NCBI GenBank assembly: GCA_905182015.1
Contig: CAJIZT010000001.1
Span: 32,928 to 96,927 of the forward strand
Reading direction: 5' to 3'
Source of the DNA: an alpha proteobacterium MED-G09
GTDB lineage: Bacteria; Pseudomonadota; Alphaproteobacteria; MED-G09
Length of the DNA stretch: 64,000 nt
The notes beneath the pieces were generated by a model. The model was given only the letters and a program-made list of their open reading frames with translations, made no database searches and was not told the DNA's origin. How positions within the stretch are numbered: position 1 is the stretch's first letter; every line of letters begins with the position of its first letter. Below, piece by piece: positions 1 to 8,983 of this stretch. Both the position numbers and the translations under genes were made by a program.

Positions 1-1112
1 TAGGTGGGGGAACCATAACCCTTGAGCCAGCTGGGCAGCTTGAATTATCAGGTGCCCCCCTTAATAACCTTCATGAAACTTTTGACGAGCTTAATGAGCA
101 TAGAATCCAGATCAGTAAGGAAGGTTCAGAGTTAGGAATCGGCTTCTTGAGCGCTGGCTTAACCCCCGACTGGGCTATCGACGAGATGCCTGTGATGCCA
201 AAGAAACGATATGAAATTATGAGAAACTATATGCCGAAAAAAGGTAGTTTAGGGCTGGATATGATGTTTAGATCTACAACTATCCAAGTCAACTTAGATT
301 ACTCAAGTGAAGCTGATATGGTAAAAAAATTTAAAGTTTCATTAGCGTTGCAGCCCATTGCTACTGCTTTATTTTCCAATTCACCATTTCTAAATGGTAA
401 ACTTAATGGCTATAATTCATACAGAAGTCATATTTGGACAGACACGGACCCTGACAGAACTGGATTCCTGCCTTTTGTTTTTGAAGGTGACATGAGTTAT
501 GAAAAATATGTTGATTATGCGCTTAAGGTTCCAATGTATTTCATTTATAGAGATGGAAACTACATCGATGTTTCAGGTCTTTCTTTTGAGAATTTTTTAG
601 AGGGGAGGCTTGCTGAACTCCCGGGTGAAAAGCCAACTATTTTTGACTGGGAAAATCATTTAACTACAATTTTTCCGGAAGTAAGACTAAAAAGCTTTTT
701 AGAAATGAGAGGTGCGGATGGTGGAAAATTTGAGAGTGTTTGTGCACTCTCATCATTTTGGGTCGGATTACTTTACGACCAAATATCACTTGATTCTTCT
801 TGGGACTTAATCAAGGATTTTGATGTAGATAAAATACAAGATCTGAGATTACAGATTGTAAAAAATGGACTTAAATCATCTTTCGGTAATAGTACTGTTC
901 TTAGTTTAGTTACCAGTGTTTTAAATTTATCAAATGAAGGTCTTAAAAGAAGAGACGTTTTTAATGGAAATGGTCAAGATGAATCAATATTCTTAAATCC
1001 CTTAAGGAAAATTATAGAAACAGAAAGAACACCTAGTGATGAGCTAGTTAAAAAGTTTTTAGAAGATTGGGATAAAGATCTTGTAAATATGTATAAAGAA
1101 TATACATTTTAA
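1..1112 (+). CDS. gshA: Glutamate-cysteine ligase (5' end cut by the window)
   Basis: Catalyses ATP-dependent formation of gamma-glutamylcysteine, the first step of glutathione synthesis in the cytoplasm. The track begins at an internal TTG (147), but the same frame is open to the window edge and its upstream residues read EPAGQLELSGAPLNNLHETF, the signature of the plant/alphaproteobacterial GshA family. About 370 residues are visible, so roughly the first 80-100 of a normal protein of about 450 residues lie outside the window. Later segments (RSHIWTDTDPDRTGFLPFVF, then YFIYRDG) also fit the family. The stop is TAA at 1110-1112; a 44-base AT-rich gap separates it from the next gene. The family is confident; the true start is not visible. 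Confidence 0.93.
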   Translation, partial: GGGTITLEPAGQLELSGAPLNNLHETFDELNEHRIQISKEGSELGIGFLSAGLTPDWAIDEMPVMPKKRYEIMRNYMPKKGSLGLDMMFRSTTIQVNLDYSSEADMVKKFKVSLALQPIATALFSNSPFLNGKLNGYNSYRSHIWTDTDPDRTGFLPFVFEGDMSYEKYVDYALKVPMYFIYRDGNYIDVSGLSFENFLEGRLAELPGEKPTIFDWENHLTTIFPEVRLKSFLEMRGADGGKFESVCALSSFWVGLLYDQISLDSSWDLIKDFDVDKIQDLRLQIVKNGLKSSFGNSTVLSLVTSVLNLSNEGLKRRDVFNGNGQDESIFLNPLRKIIETERTPSDELVKKFLEDWDKDLVNMYKEYTF

Positions 1113-1156
1113 TAATATTTAACTATCAATATAATTTAATAATTTATGAGGAATAA

Positions 1157-2281
1157 ATGAATTTTGATTTTTCAGAAGATCAGAAGCTCTTAAAGGAACA
1201 GGTCGCTCGTTATCTTTCGGATAATTGTCCTATTGAGGTTGTGAGGGGTGTTTTAGAGGGTGATGATTATTATTCAAGCTCGGTGTGGAAGGGATTGGTT
1301 GACTTAGGTTTAACGGGTGCAACTATTCCTGAAGAATATGGCGGCCTTGGACTTGGTCCTCTAGAGTTATGTGTTATTGCGGGCGAATTGGGGAGAGTAT
1401 CGGCACCTGTTCCATTTTCATCTTCAGTTTATATGGCAACTGAGTCGTTAAAGTTATTTGGAACAGATCAGCAAAAAGAAAAATGGTTACCTAAATTAGC
1501 TTCTGGAGAAATTATCGCTACTTTTGCTTTATCAGAAAGCGCAATAGAGCCAAATCCAAATAATATAAAATGTTCATTCTCTTCTGGTAAACTCAATGGG
1601 ATAAAAATGCCGGTTCCAGACGGTAGTTATGCAGATTTATGCATAACAGTTGTAAACGATCAAAAAGGTGGCGCTGATAAGATTAAGATGGCAATAGTTC
1701 CGTTAGATGGGGTAGGTGTTAATAAAAAAAGCCTTAAAACATTGGATCAAACTAGAGATCATGCCGAACTCATTTTCGATAACGTTGATGCTGAGCTTAT
1801 GAATAATTCAGACGACGGCTGGAATGATGTTCAGCATATTTTTGATATTGCAGCCATTCTTATGGCGTTCGAGCAAATTGGTGGTGCAGAAGCATCATTA
1901 AGTATGGCAAAGGAGTATGCTTTAAATAGATTTGCCTTTGGTAGACAAATTGGTTCATATCAAGCCATAAAACATAAGCTTGCTGATATGTATATTAAGA
2001 TAGAGCTTGCTAAGTCTAATAGCTATTTTGGAGCAATGATGTTGAATGATGATGGTGCTGATTTAAAAATCGCCGCAGCTGCCTCTCGAGTTGCTGCCAC
2101 TGATGCATTTAATTACGCTTCTCAAGAAAATATTCAAACTCATGGGGGTATTGGATTTACCTGGGAGGCTGATACTCAATTTTATTATAGAAGAAGTCAG
2201 GTTCTTGGGTTGGCTCTAGGAAGTATTGCCTCATGGAAGGATAAGTTAGTTACTCAGTTAGAAGAAAAAAACATTAGTTAA
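1157..2281 (+). CDS. Acyl-CoA dehydrogenase, first of a tandem pair
   Basis: An FAD flavoprotein of 374 residues with the usual layout: N-terminal helical domain (FSEDQKLLKEQVARYL), middle beta domain, C-terminal helical domain (NRFAFGRQIGSYQAIKHKLADMY, then IQTHGGIGFTWEADTQFYYRR). It would oxidise an acyl-CoA to the enoyl-CoA. I see no glutamate at either usual catalytic position: the segment before GGAEASL reads HIFDIAAILMAFEQ, and the C-terminal EGT motif is absent. With the partner gene 11 bases downstream this resembles the alpha2beta2 enzymes of steroid side-chain catabolism, in which only one subunit is catalytic. The SD is GAGGAA a few bases before ATG. Family certain; substrate and heteromer inferred. 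Confidence 0.88.
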   Translation: MNFDFSEDQKLLKEQVARYLSDNCPIEVVRGVLEGDDYYSSSVWKGLVDLGLTGATIPEEYGGLGLGPLELCVIAGELGRVSAPVPFSSSVYMATESLKLFGTDQQKEKWLPKLASGEIIATFALSESAIEPNPNNIKCSFSSGKLNGIKMPVPDGSYADLCITVVNDQKGGADKIKMAIVPLDGVGVNKKSLKTLDQTRDHAELIFDNVDAELMNNSDDGWNDVQHIFDIAAILMAFEQIGGAEASLSMAKEYALNRFAFGRQIGSYQAIKHKLADMYIKIELAKSNSYFGAMMLNDDGADLKIAAAASRVAATDAFNYASQENIQTHGGIGFTWEADTQFYYRRSQVLGLALGSIASWKDKLVTQLEEKNIS

Positions 2282-2292
2282 GGAGGTTTACT

Positions 2293-3519
2293 TTGGACTT
2301 TAATGATACAGCAGAAGAAAATAATTTTCGATTAGAAGTTAGGGAATGGTTAGAAAAAAATGCACCTAAAGATAAAAAAATTGGTGGTTATGATTCTATC
2401 GATGTTGAAGAAAGCGCCCTAGAAAGAGCAAGAGAGTGGCAAGCAAAAAAAGCCGATGCAGGATATGCCGCAATAACATGGCCTAAAGAATATGGTGGTC
2501 TAGGGGCGTCGTCAATTCATTCTGTAATTTACTCTCAGGAAGAGGCAAAATACAATGTACCATCTGGTATCTATGATATTGGTTTAGGAATGTGTATTCC
2601 CACTATGATGGCCTGGGCAACAAAAGAACAAAATGAAAGATATGTTGAGCCGGCTTTATACGGTAAAGAAATATGGTGTCAATTATTTTCAGAACCTTCT
2701 GCTGGATCTGATGTTGCTGGTGTTCGAACAAAAGCTGAAAAAGACGGAGATGATTGGCTAATTAACGGACAAAAAGTTTGGACATCGGGAGCTCATTTTT
2801 GTGACTTCGGGATTATTGTTGTTAGAACCGATCCTAAAGCCCCAAAGCATAAAGGACTGTCATTTTTCTTTTTAGACATGAAATCTCCAGGTATTGACAT
2901 TAAACCAATACGTCAAATTTCCGGCGGTTCTAACTTTAATGAAGTTTTTTTTACAGACGTAAAAGTATCCGATAACCAACGTCTTGGCGAGGTCGGTGAG
3001 GGCTGGAAGGTAGCCTTAACAACTCTAATGAATGAAAGGCTTGCTATTGGTGTTCCAAAATCAGCTGATTACTCTTCATTAACTCAATTGGCAAAAAATG
3101 TTATCTTAAATAATAAACCTGCCATTAAGAATGATCTTGTTAGATCAAAAATTGCTGATTGGTATGTTCAGTCAGAGGGCTTAAAATATACAAAAATGAG
3201 ATCCTTAACATCCCTATCAAAAGGAGAGACCCCTGGACCAGAAAGTTCAATTGGTAAGATTGTCTCAGCTCCAAAGATGCAGGATTTAGCAAGTTTTGCT
3301 ATGGATTTACAAGGGGCTGCTGGAATTCTTAATGATCCTGATATTGCCTTAATGCATTCAATTTTTCAAAATCAATGGATGAGTGCTGCTGGTTATAGGA
3401 TAGCGGGTGGAACTGATGAAATTCTAAGAAATATTGTAGCAGAGAGAGTTTTAGGGCTTCCACAGGATATTCGTGTAGACAAAACAGTGCCATTCAACGA
3501 GCTTCCTTCAGGGCGCTGA
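2293..3519 (+). CDS. Acyl-CoA dehydrogenase, second of a tandem pair
   Basis: A 408-residue FAD-dependent acyl-CoA dehydrogenase starting at TTG behind a very strong SD (AAGGAGG, six bases before the start). Domains follow the family order: N-terminal helices, the flavin/substrate middle domain (WCQLFSEPSAGSDVAGVRTKA, then GQKVWTSGAHFCDFGIIVVRTD), and a C-terminal domain ending in GGTDEILRNIVAERVLGLP. The EGT glutamate of medium-chain enzymes is replaced (AGGTDE), but NERLAIG carries a glutamate where isovaleryl-CoA and long-chain dehydrogenases have theirs, so this is the likely catalytic subunit. Probably co-transcribed with the preceding gene. The substrate is unknown; branched or polycyclic side chains are possible. 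Confidence 0.9.
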   Translation: MDFNDTAEENNFRLEVREWLEKNAPKDKKIGGYDSIDVEESALERAREWQAKKADAGYAAITWPKEYGGLGASSIHSVIYSQEEAKYNVPSGIYDIGLGMCIPTMMAWATKEQNERYVEPALYGKEIWCQLFSEPSAGSDVAGVRTKAEKDGDDWLINGQKVWTSGAHFCDFGIIVVRTDPKAPKHKGLSFFFLDMKSPGIDIKPIRQISGGSNFNEVFFTDVKVSDNQRLGEVGEGWKVALTTLMNERLAIGVPKSADYSSLTQLAKNVILNNKPAIKNDLVRSKIADWYVQSEGLKYTKMRSLTSLSKGETPGPESSIGKIVSAPKMQDLASFAMDLQGAAGILNDPDIALMHSIFQNQWMSAAGYRIAGGTDEILRNIVAERVLGLPQDIRVDKTVPFNELPSGR

Positions 3520-3543
3520 TTAGTTGATGAGCATAAATTCTTG

Positions 3544-4623
3544 TTATTGGTATGACAATTCAATTTTATTGATTTTTTCCCCATCAATATCTTTTATAAA
3601 AATTGAAACATTCTTCTTTCCAAAAAATTCAATTAGTCCATAGTTTTCCATTGTGTACAAAGGCCCTATTCTATTAGGACCTGGCTCAGGACGAATATCT
3701 TCTTTTTTTAATAATCTACCAAGAGGCAAATTTAGAGAGCTTGAAGTAATTTCATATATTTCTGTTCCTAGTTTTGTCTTGTCTTTATAAATACCGCTTA
3801 CATGCCTATCACCAGATAAGAAAATAACATTCTTAATTTCTTTTTTATCGATAAGGTTGTAAAGTTTTTCTCTTTCTAGGGAAAAATTACCCCATCTTTC
3901 AAATCCATGGCCATTAGCTATTACCTGAATGCTCGATATAATAATTCTAAGGTCAACTTTTTCATCTAAAATTTTTGATAACCATTTCCACTGATCTTTC
4001 CCTAAAAAAGTTTTTGATGAATCGTTATCTTGAAGAAACCTCTCCTTATAAGGGGCGCCCCAGTTATCGGTATGCTTTAGAGATGATCTAAAATATCTAG
4101 TATCAAGAAATATAAATTGAACTATTGAATTATTAATATTTTTTTTTGTCTCAAAATAAATTCCCTCACGAAACCTTCGTGGGTCATTTTTTGGTATTTC
4201 CCAGAAATCAAGAAATAATTCTTTTGATTCTTTTTTATAAATATATTCAGAACCACCATCATTCTTTCCGTAATCATGATCATCCCATGTAGCAAAAATT
4301 TCATTACTTTGCTTTAGTCGATCAAAGGGTATTTTCTTTTTTTGCTTTTTGTAGGCCTGCTTTAATTTTTCAGTTTTCCCATTATTTTTATTATCACCGT
4401 AAACGTTATCTCCCATGAATATGAACATATCTGATTTTTCATCAATTATGCTATTCCAAATAGGCTGTTCTTCATCCTGAGATATACATGATCCAAATGT
4501 AATCTTCGTTTTCTTTTCTTTAGCATCTAATTGATTGATTACAGGAAGGGATGAAAGAAGTATAATAGCGCTTGCAAGAACAAATGATCGACGATCTATA
4601 CTATAATTTTTTTCATGTTTCAT
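3544..4623 (-). CDS. PhoD-like phosphatase/phosphodiesterase, Tat-exported
   Basis: A 359-residue protein of the alkaline phosphatase D family, which releases phosphate from mono- and diesters using Ca/Fe-type metal centres in the periplasm. The N terminus SIDRRSFVLASAIILLSSLP is a twin-arginine signal. Metal-site motifs are visible: FGSC near residue 43, FIFMGDNVYGD near 70, TWDDHDYGKNDGG near 113 and LSGDRHVSGIY near 270. It lies downstream of the large TonB receptor on the same strand but behind a hairpin terminator, and no good SD precedes its ATG, so expression may depend on readthrough. Phosphorus scavenging is inferred from the family and context. Confidence 0.88.
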   Translation of the reverse strand: MKHEKNYSIDRRSFVLASAIILLSSLPVINQLDAKEKKTKITFGSCISQDEEQPIWNSIIDEKSDMFIFMGDNVYGDNKNNGKTEKLKQAYKKQKKKIPFDRLKQSNEIFATWDDHDYGKNDGGSEYIYKKESKELFLDFWEIPKNDPRRFREGIYFETKKNINNSIVQFIFLDTRYFRSSLKHTDNWGAPYKERFLQDNDSSKTFLGKDQWKWLSKILDEKVDLRIIISSIQVIANGHGFERWGNFSLEREKLYNLIDKKEIKNVIFLSGDRHVSGIYKDKTKLGTEIYEITSSSLNLPLGRLLKKEDIRPEPGPNRIGPLYTMENYGLIEFFGKKNVSIFIKDIDGEKINKIELSYQ

Positions 4624-4637
4624 ATTTTAAGATATAC

Positions 4638-4669
4638 AAAAAAAGGGCGCAAATTAATAGCGCCCTTTT
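4638..4669 (-). terminator. Rho-independent terminator after the TonB receptor
   Basis: A perfect 10-base inverted repeat AAAAGGGCGC / GCGCCCTTTT with a 9-base loop. Read on the minus strand it ends in a run of T residues, as expected for an intrinsic terminator of the receptor gene. It lies between the receptor stop and the phoD-like start. Confidence 0.85.
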
Positions 4670-4689
4670 CTAAATATATTTATCTGATA

Positions 4690-7600
4690 TTAAAATTGAT
4701 ATTTAACACCAACCTTAATTTGCCAAACTGATTTATCTATTTTTTGGATAGGATTTTGATCAGAGACTTTAAATTTATTGTATACGTATCTACCTTGATC
4801 ATCTACTTCCGCTTCAACTATTCCCCTTGTATTAGTTGTCCCGTTACCGTTATAGTTTTCAAAACCACCCCAGTCGGAATTAAGGAAATTGAGGACATTT
4901 TTAATATCGAAATAGATAATTGCCTTTCCAGCTATAGATCCTGAAGGGATTTCTTGTGCAATTCTTAAATCAAATGTTCCTTCCCATGGACCGTTAAAGC
5001 TATTTCTTGGAACCACCGATCCTCTGTAAGCCGAAAGACCTGAGTCAGTTAGGAATTGATCAAATGCTGCTGCATCAAAATCATCTCCGTATAGGACATT
5101 AGGATCATTAACCTTTGGAATATATAGAATTTCTATATTCTCCCCATCAGTTCTGTAACCTGACATATCGCCTCGATATGTATAACTATAAGGATTTCCA
5201 GATTGCCTAAACCCATTGATGCCAATAGTTGTTTCAAGATCTCCAAAAACATTACCGGTCCACGTTAGCGCATAGTCAAAAGAATGTTCAACTTCATAAT
5301 GTGATGGACTATTAACAGGAGTAAGGTGATCAAAAATAGGCATTCTTACAGCGCTTGAAAAAATTATAGAACTTGTCATCATATGAGCCATTTCTCTATC
5401 TGTGTGTGCATAACCTAGATATAAATCAATACCATTATCAAAAGATTTTTCTACTGATACGCCCAACACATTAGTCTCAGGCTTAATATTTTTAAATGTT
5501 GTTAAGTAACCTACATAACTACATCCACCATACAAAGGTCGGTTATCAGCTAAAGCATTACCTTTTGGATCACATCCTCCGATATAAGCACCAACGGGAT
5601 TATCTTCTTCCATATGAACAAAATTAGCTCTTATGGTATAGCCTGAATAAAGGTCTGCAACTAAACCTATGCTCATTTTGGTAATTGATGGAATACCAAA
5701 ATCTTTATCCATCATATTAGTGTATCCGCCTGTATCTCCAGCTTCATTTAAAACTTGAGAAATTGCTGCCTCACCGGGAAAAACACCTGTAGCATTTTTA
5801 AGCTTATTTCCAGGTAAACGAAGACCATTATCATTATAAGGACCTCCAAACCAAACTGGAGGAAGGTTACCACTAAATTCACCCCATCCAAATGTTACTA
5901 ATAAATTATCCTTTGCTTGCCAGTCTAATGAAAATCTTGGCATTAAGATATCTTCGCCATCTAAGTTCACATCATTTTCAGGAGGAGCTGATGCATCACC
6001 AGTCCAGTTGTACCAGAATGTATTTTTTTCTGGAGTACTATCTTGACTTATTTCCTCATAACGGAAACCAAGTCTTACTGTTAAATCAGGTGAAATATTC
6101 CAAGTGTCTTGGAAATAAATTATAGTATAATCTGTATTAAAACGAGCTGCCGCATCTCTAGGATTGTTTGATGCAGCATTTCTATAATCTAATTCCCTTA
6201 AATTACCTGCAACAAAATCTTCAACTGAATTATAGTCATACTCACCGAGGCTATTTCTTGAAAACATATTAAACATATCATTTTCAATACTTTTATAACC
6301 AAGAGTAAAGCTATGATTTCCTACATCGTAATATCCAGTAACTTCAAATTGCTTTCTATTTGTTATAATTTCGTTAGCATGTCTATATTGATCAGGTCCA
6401 AAAAACACCGTACCTCCAGAAGGAACTTTAATTCCAACTTCACCAATAGAAGTTGAACCAACGGGAGTATTTAAATTCGTAACATCTGTATCTGCAAACA
6501 TTATTTTAGTTGAAAAGTTATCATTCCAATCAGAATTTAATTCAAAATTTATGGTTTTAAACTCTTTATTTATTCTGTACCAGTCACTTGAAAGTGGAAG
6601 CCCCCAAGATTGATTAAAATATTGGCTTTCTTTAAAGCCATCAACATAGATATACCTTGCTGTTAGAGTTTGAGTGTCTGAAATATTACCGTCTATTCTT
6701 AAAAATATTTTTTCCTCCTCCTCCTCTTCTGCTTTATTATATGATCCAGCATCATAGCCAATCACGCTTTTTGCTGCAGCAATAACGCTGTCTGCTTCTG
6801 CAATAGTAACCAGACCAGATTCTAAAGCTAGCATTGATACTGGTTTTGACCCCTCATAGCTTTCCAAACCTAAAGAAAAGAAAATCTTATCTTCAATAAT
6901 AGGACCGTTAAGAGTCGCTGAGAAAAGTTTTTGATCTGGCTTAGGGTTATCAGATTTTTCACCAAATGGTTCATCACCAGCTTCCTGAGTTGATTCAAAT
7001 GTTAATGACCCATGAAATTGATTTGTACCTGCTTTAGTTGTTAAAACAATATTACCACTTGAAGCTTCTCCTAATTCCGCATCATAGTTTGCCAATTTAA
7101 CTGAAACTTGATCAATAAGATCCATGGATATCGGCATTCTATTTGTTGGATATGTTTTATTGTCTCCAAGTCCATAAGAATCACCTGCACTAATTCCATC
7201 GATAATAAAACCAACAAGCCTTGGCATTCCTCCTGCAAATGACAAATCACCGTCTGAGCTAACAGTCACAAAAGGATCAAGTTTAGCAATATCTCTTATA
7301 TCCCTATCTATAGAGGCAAATTTGGAAATATCCTCAGCAGTAAATGTTGATCCAGGACCTACACCTAAGCTTTTAAAATCAACTGATTTGGCTGTAACAA
7401 TAATCTCTTCTATATCTCCTGATCCAAGTTTAAAATAAATATTTGATTCACTACCCAAGGTTGTAAAAATATTTGATTGAGTAGAGGAATCACCTGATTT
7501 AGTAACCATCACTTTAAATGGACCGCCCAATCTAAGGCCTCTAGAATAGAAAGCCCCTGTATTACCAGACGATGTCGAAGATTTGCTTCCTGAAGGAATA

Positions 7601-7773
7601 TGAACTATTTGGACTGAAGCTCCTGAGATGGGACTCCCTGACTCATCAACGACGGATCCTCTAATAACTCCGGTTGTTTGTTCAGCTGATACATTCAATG
7701 AGTTTAACGATAAGGTTAAAAACACAAAGATTGCTAAAAAAGATAGCTTCATTAGTCTTTTGAGATAATTCAT
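4690..7773 (-). CDS. TonB-dependent receptor with N-terminal carboxypeptidase-regulatory-like domain
   Basis: A 1027-residue outer-membrane active transporter. It has a signal peptide (residues 1-31, ending NVSAEQ), then a carboxypeptidase-regulatory-like beta-sandwich (GVIRGSVVDESGSPISGASVQI), a TonB-box-like EEIIVTA near 130, a plug domain (VGFIIDGISAGDSYG), and a long beta-barrel ending in the aromatic terminus KVGVKYQF. The architecture is that of Oar-like receptors; the substrate cannot be read from sequence. A run of six glutamates near residue 350, encoded by a trinucleotide repeat, sits in a barrel loop. The SD is AAAGGA before ATG. The PhoD-like gene downstream hints at import of organophosphorus compounds, but this is inference. 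Confidence 0.9.
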   Translation of the reverse strand: MNYLKRLMKLSFLAIFVFLTLSLNSLNVSAEQTTGVIRGSVVDESGSPISGASVQIVHIPSGSKSSTSSGNTGAFYSRGLRLGGPFKVMVTKSGDSSTQSNIFTTLGSESNIYFKLGSGDIEEIIVTAKSVDFKSLGVGPGSTFTAEDISKFASIDRDIRDIAKLDPFVTVSSDGDLSFAGGMPRLVGFIIDGISAGDSYGLGDNKTYPTNRMPISMDLIDQVSVKLANYDAELGEASSGNIVLTTKAGTNQFHGSLTFESTQEAGDEPFGEKSDNPKPDQKLFSATLNGPIIEDKIFFSLGLESYEGSKPVSMLALESGLVTIAEADSVIAAAKSVIGYDAGSYNKAEEEEEEKIFLRIDGNISDTQTLTARYIYVDGFKESQYFNQSWGLPLSSDWYRINKEFKTINFELNSDWNDNFSTKIMFADTDVTNLNTPVGSTSIGEVGIKVPSGGTVFFGPDQYRHANEIITNRKQFEVTGYYDVGNHSFTLGYKSIENDMFNMFSRNSLGEYDYNSVEDFVAGNLRELDYRNAASNNPRDAAARFNTDYTIIYFQDTWNISPDLTVRLGFRYEEISQDSTPEKNTFWYNWTGDASAPPENDVNLDGEDILMPRFSLDWQAKDNLLVTFGWGEFSGNLPPVWFGGPYNDNGLRLPGNKLKNATGVFPGEAAISQVLNEAGDTGGYTNMMDKDFGIPSITKMSIGLVADLYSGYTIRANFVHMEEDNPVGAYIGGCDPKGNALADNRPLYGGCSYVGYLTTFKNIKPETNVLGVSVEKSFDNGIDLYLGYAHTDREMAHMMTSSIIFSSAVRMPIFDHLTPVNSPSHYEVEHSFDYALTWTGNVFGDLETTIGINGFRQSGNPYSYTYRGDMSGYRTDGENIEILYIPKVNDPNVLYGDDFDAAAFDQFLTDSGLSAYRGSVVPRNSFNGPWEGTFDLRIAQEIPSGSIAGKAIIYFDIKNVLNFLNSDWGGFENYNGNGTTNTRGIVEAEVDDQGRYVYNKFKVSDQNPIQKIDKSVWQIKVGVKYQF

Positions 7774-7987
7774 TGGTTTCCTTTTGGATTAAAAATATTT
7801 CTTAAATTCACCAGTTTATATAAAATTATTGTAAAATTTATAATACAATTATATTATTTTTATTAATTAATAGTATGAATTAGTATTATTTATTAAAGAA
7901 ATAAACTATAGAGTGATTTAATAAAAGAAGTTTTTTAATTTTGATTAAATGTTATGAAAAAGTACAAAAACTGAAAGGAAATCCTAG
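7774..7987. promoter_or_regulatory. Divergent intergenic region (receptor / dusA)
   Basis: A very AT-rich 214-base gap between divergently transcribed genes. It must hold promoters for both. Several TATAAT-like blocks occur (TATAATAC near 7840 and others), but the composition makes any one call unsafe. No ORF, tRNA or riboswitch fold was recognised. The dusA SD (AAAGGA) is at its right edge. Confidence 0.4.
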
Positions 7988-8983
7988 ATGTCTCATAAAT
8001 TTTGTGTAGCACCAATGATAGATGTTACAAATAGACATTGTCGTTTTTTCTTTAGAAAATTTAGCAAGCACTCAAGACTTTATACTGAAATGATAGTGGC
8101 TGATGCCATTACCTACGGGGATAAAGATTTCCTTTTAGATTTTGATAGTATTGAACACCCTGTAGCTCTTCAATTGGCTGGATCGGATCCTACTGCTTTA
8201 GCTAGCGCAGCAGTATTAGGTGAAGAATATGGCTATGACGAAATTAATTTAAATATTGGGTGTCCTTCCAAAAGAGTTCAGGCAGGTAATTTTGGTGCTT
8301 GTTTGATGGCTGACCCTCATCTAGTAGCGAGGTGTGTAGAGAAAATTCAGGAAAAAGTAAAAATACCGGTCACAATCAAATGTCGAATAGGTATTGATGA
8401 GTATAATCCAGATGAGATGTTACCTGAATTTGTAGAAACTTTAATTCAAGCCGGGGTCTCAACCTTTATTATACATGCCCGAAAAGCAATGCTAGATGGC
8501 CTTGACCCCAAGCAAAACAGAGAAATTCCTCCCTTAGATTATGATATTGTAAGAATGATCAAGAGAAGATGGCCATATTTAAATATCATTTTAAATGGTG
8601 GCCTTCTTAATCCTTATTCTGCTAAAAATGAAATATCAGCCTCTAAAGGGGTAGAACTTGACGGTGCTATGATTGGTAGGGCTGTTTTAGAAAATCCGTA
8701 TTCAATAATTGATGTAGACAAATTATTTTATGATGATGGTAGGGCGATGCCTAGTAGATTTAAAATTGCTGAGGAAATGATTTCTTATCTCGAAATCTGT
8801 GTTCAAAAAGGTGTTCCGATTAATATTATTACACAGAATATGTTAGGGCTTTTTCACGGCTGTCGTGGCGCAAAGTTATGGAGAAGTTATTTGAGCCATC
8901 AGGCTCCAAGAAGGAGAGATGATCCTAAGGTTCTTTCCGAAGCCATTAATCAAGTTCTTGAAATTCAAAATGAGGCTGCTTAA
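7988..8983 (+). CDS. dusA: tRNA-dihydrouridine(20/20a) synthase
   Basis: An FMN-dependent reductase that forms dihydrouridine at positions 20/20a of the tRNA D-loop. The 331-residue protein is close to usual DusA length. Visible motifs are VAPMIDVTNRHCR at the N terminus (TIM-barrel entry), YTEMIVADAITYGD, the catalytic cysteine segment NIGCPSKRVQAGNFGACLM near residue 98, and HARKAMLDGL, which is DusA-like rather than DusB/DusC-like. The SD AAAGGA precedes ATG. Its stop overlaps the start of the permease gene (TAATG), so the two are probably translated from one mRNA. Confidence 0.95.
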   Translation: MSHKFCVAPMIDVTNRHCRFFFRKFSKHSRLYTEMIVADAITYGDKDFLLDFDSIEHPVALQLAGSDPTALASAAVLGEEYGYDEINLNIGCPSKRVQAGNFGACLMADPHLVARCVEKIQEKVKIPVTIKCRIGIDEYNPDEMLPEFVETLIQAGVSTFIIHARKAMLDGLDPKQNREIPPLDYDIVRMIKRRWPYLNIILNGGLLNPYSAKNEISASKGVELDGAMIGRAVLENPYSIIDVDKLFYDDGRAMPSRFKIAEEMISYLEICVQKGVPINIITQNMLGLFHGCRGAKLWRSYLSHQAPRRRDDPKVLSEAINQVLEIQNEAA

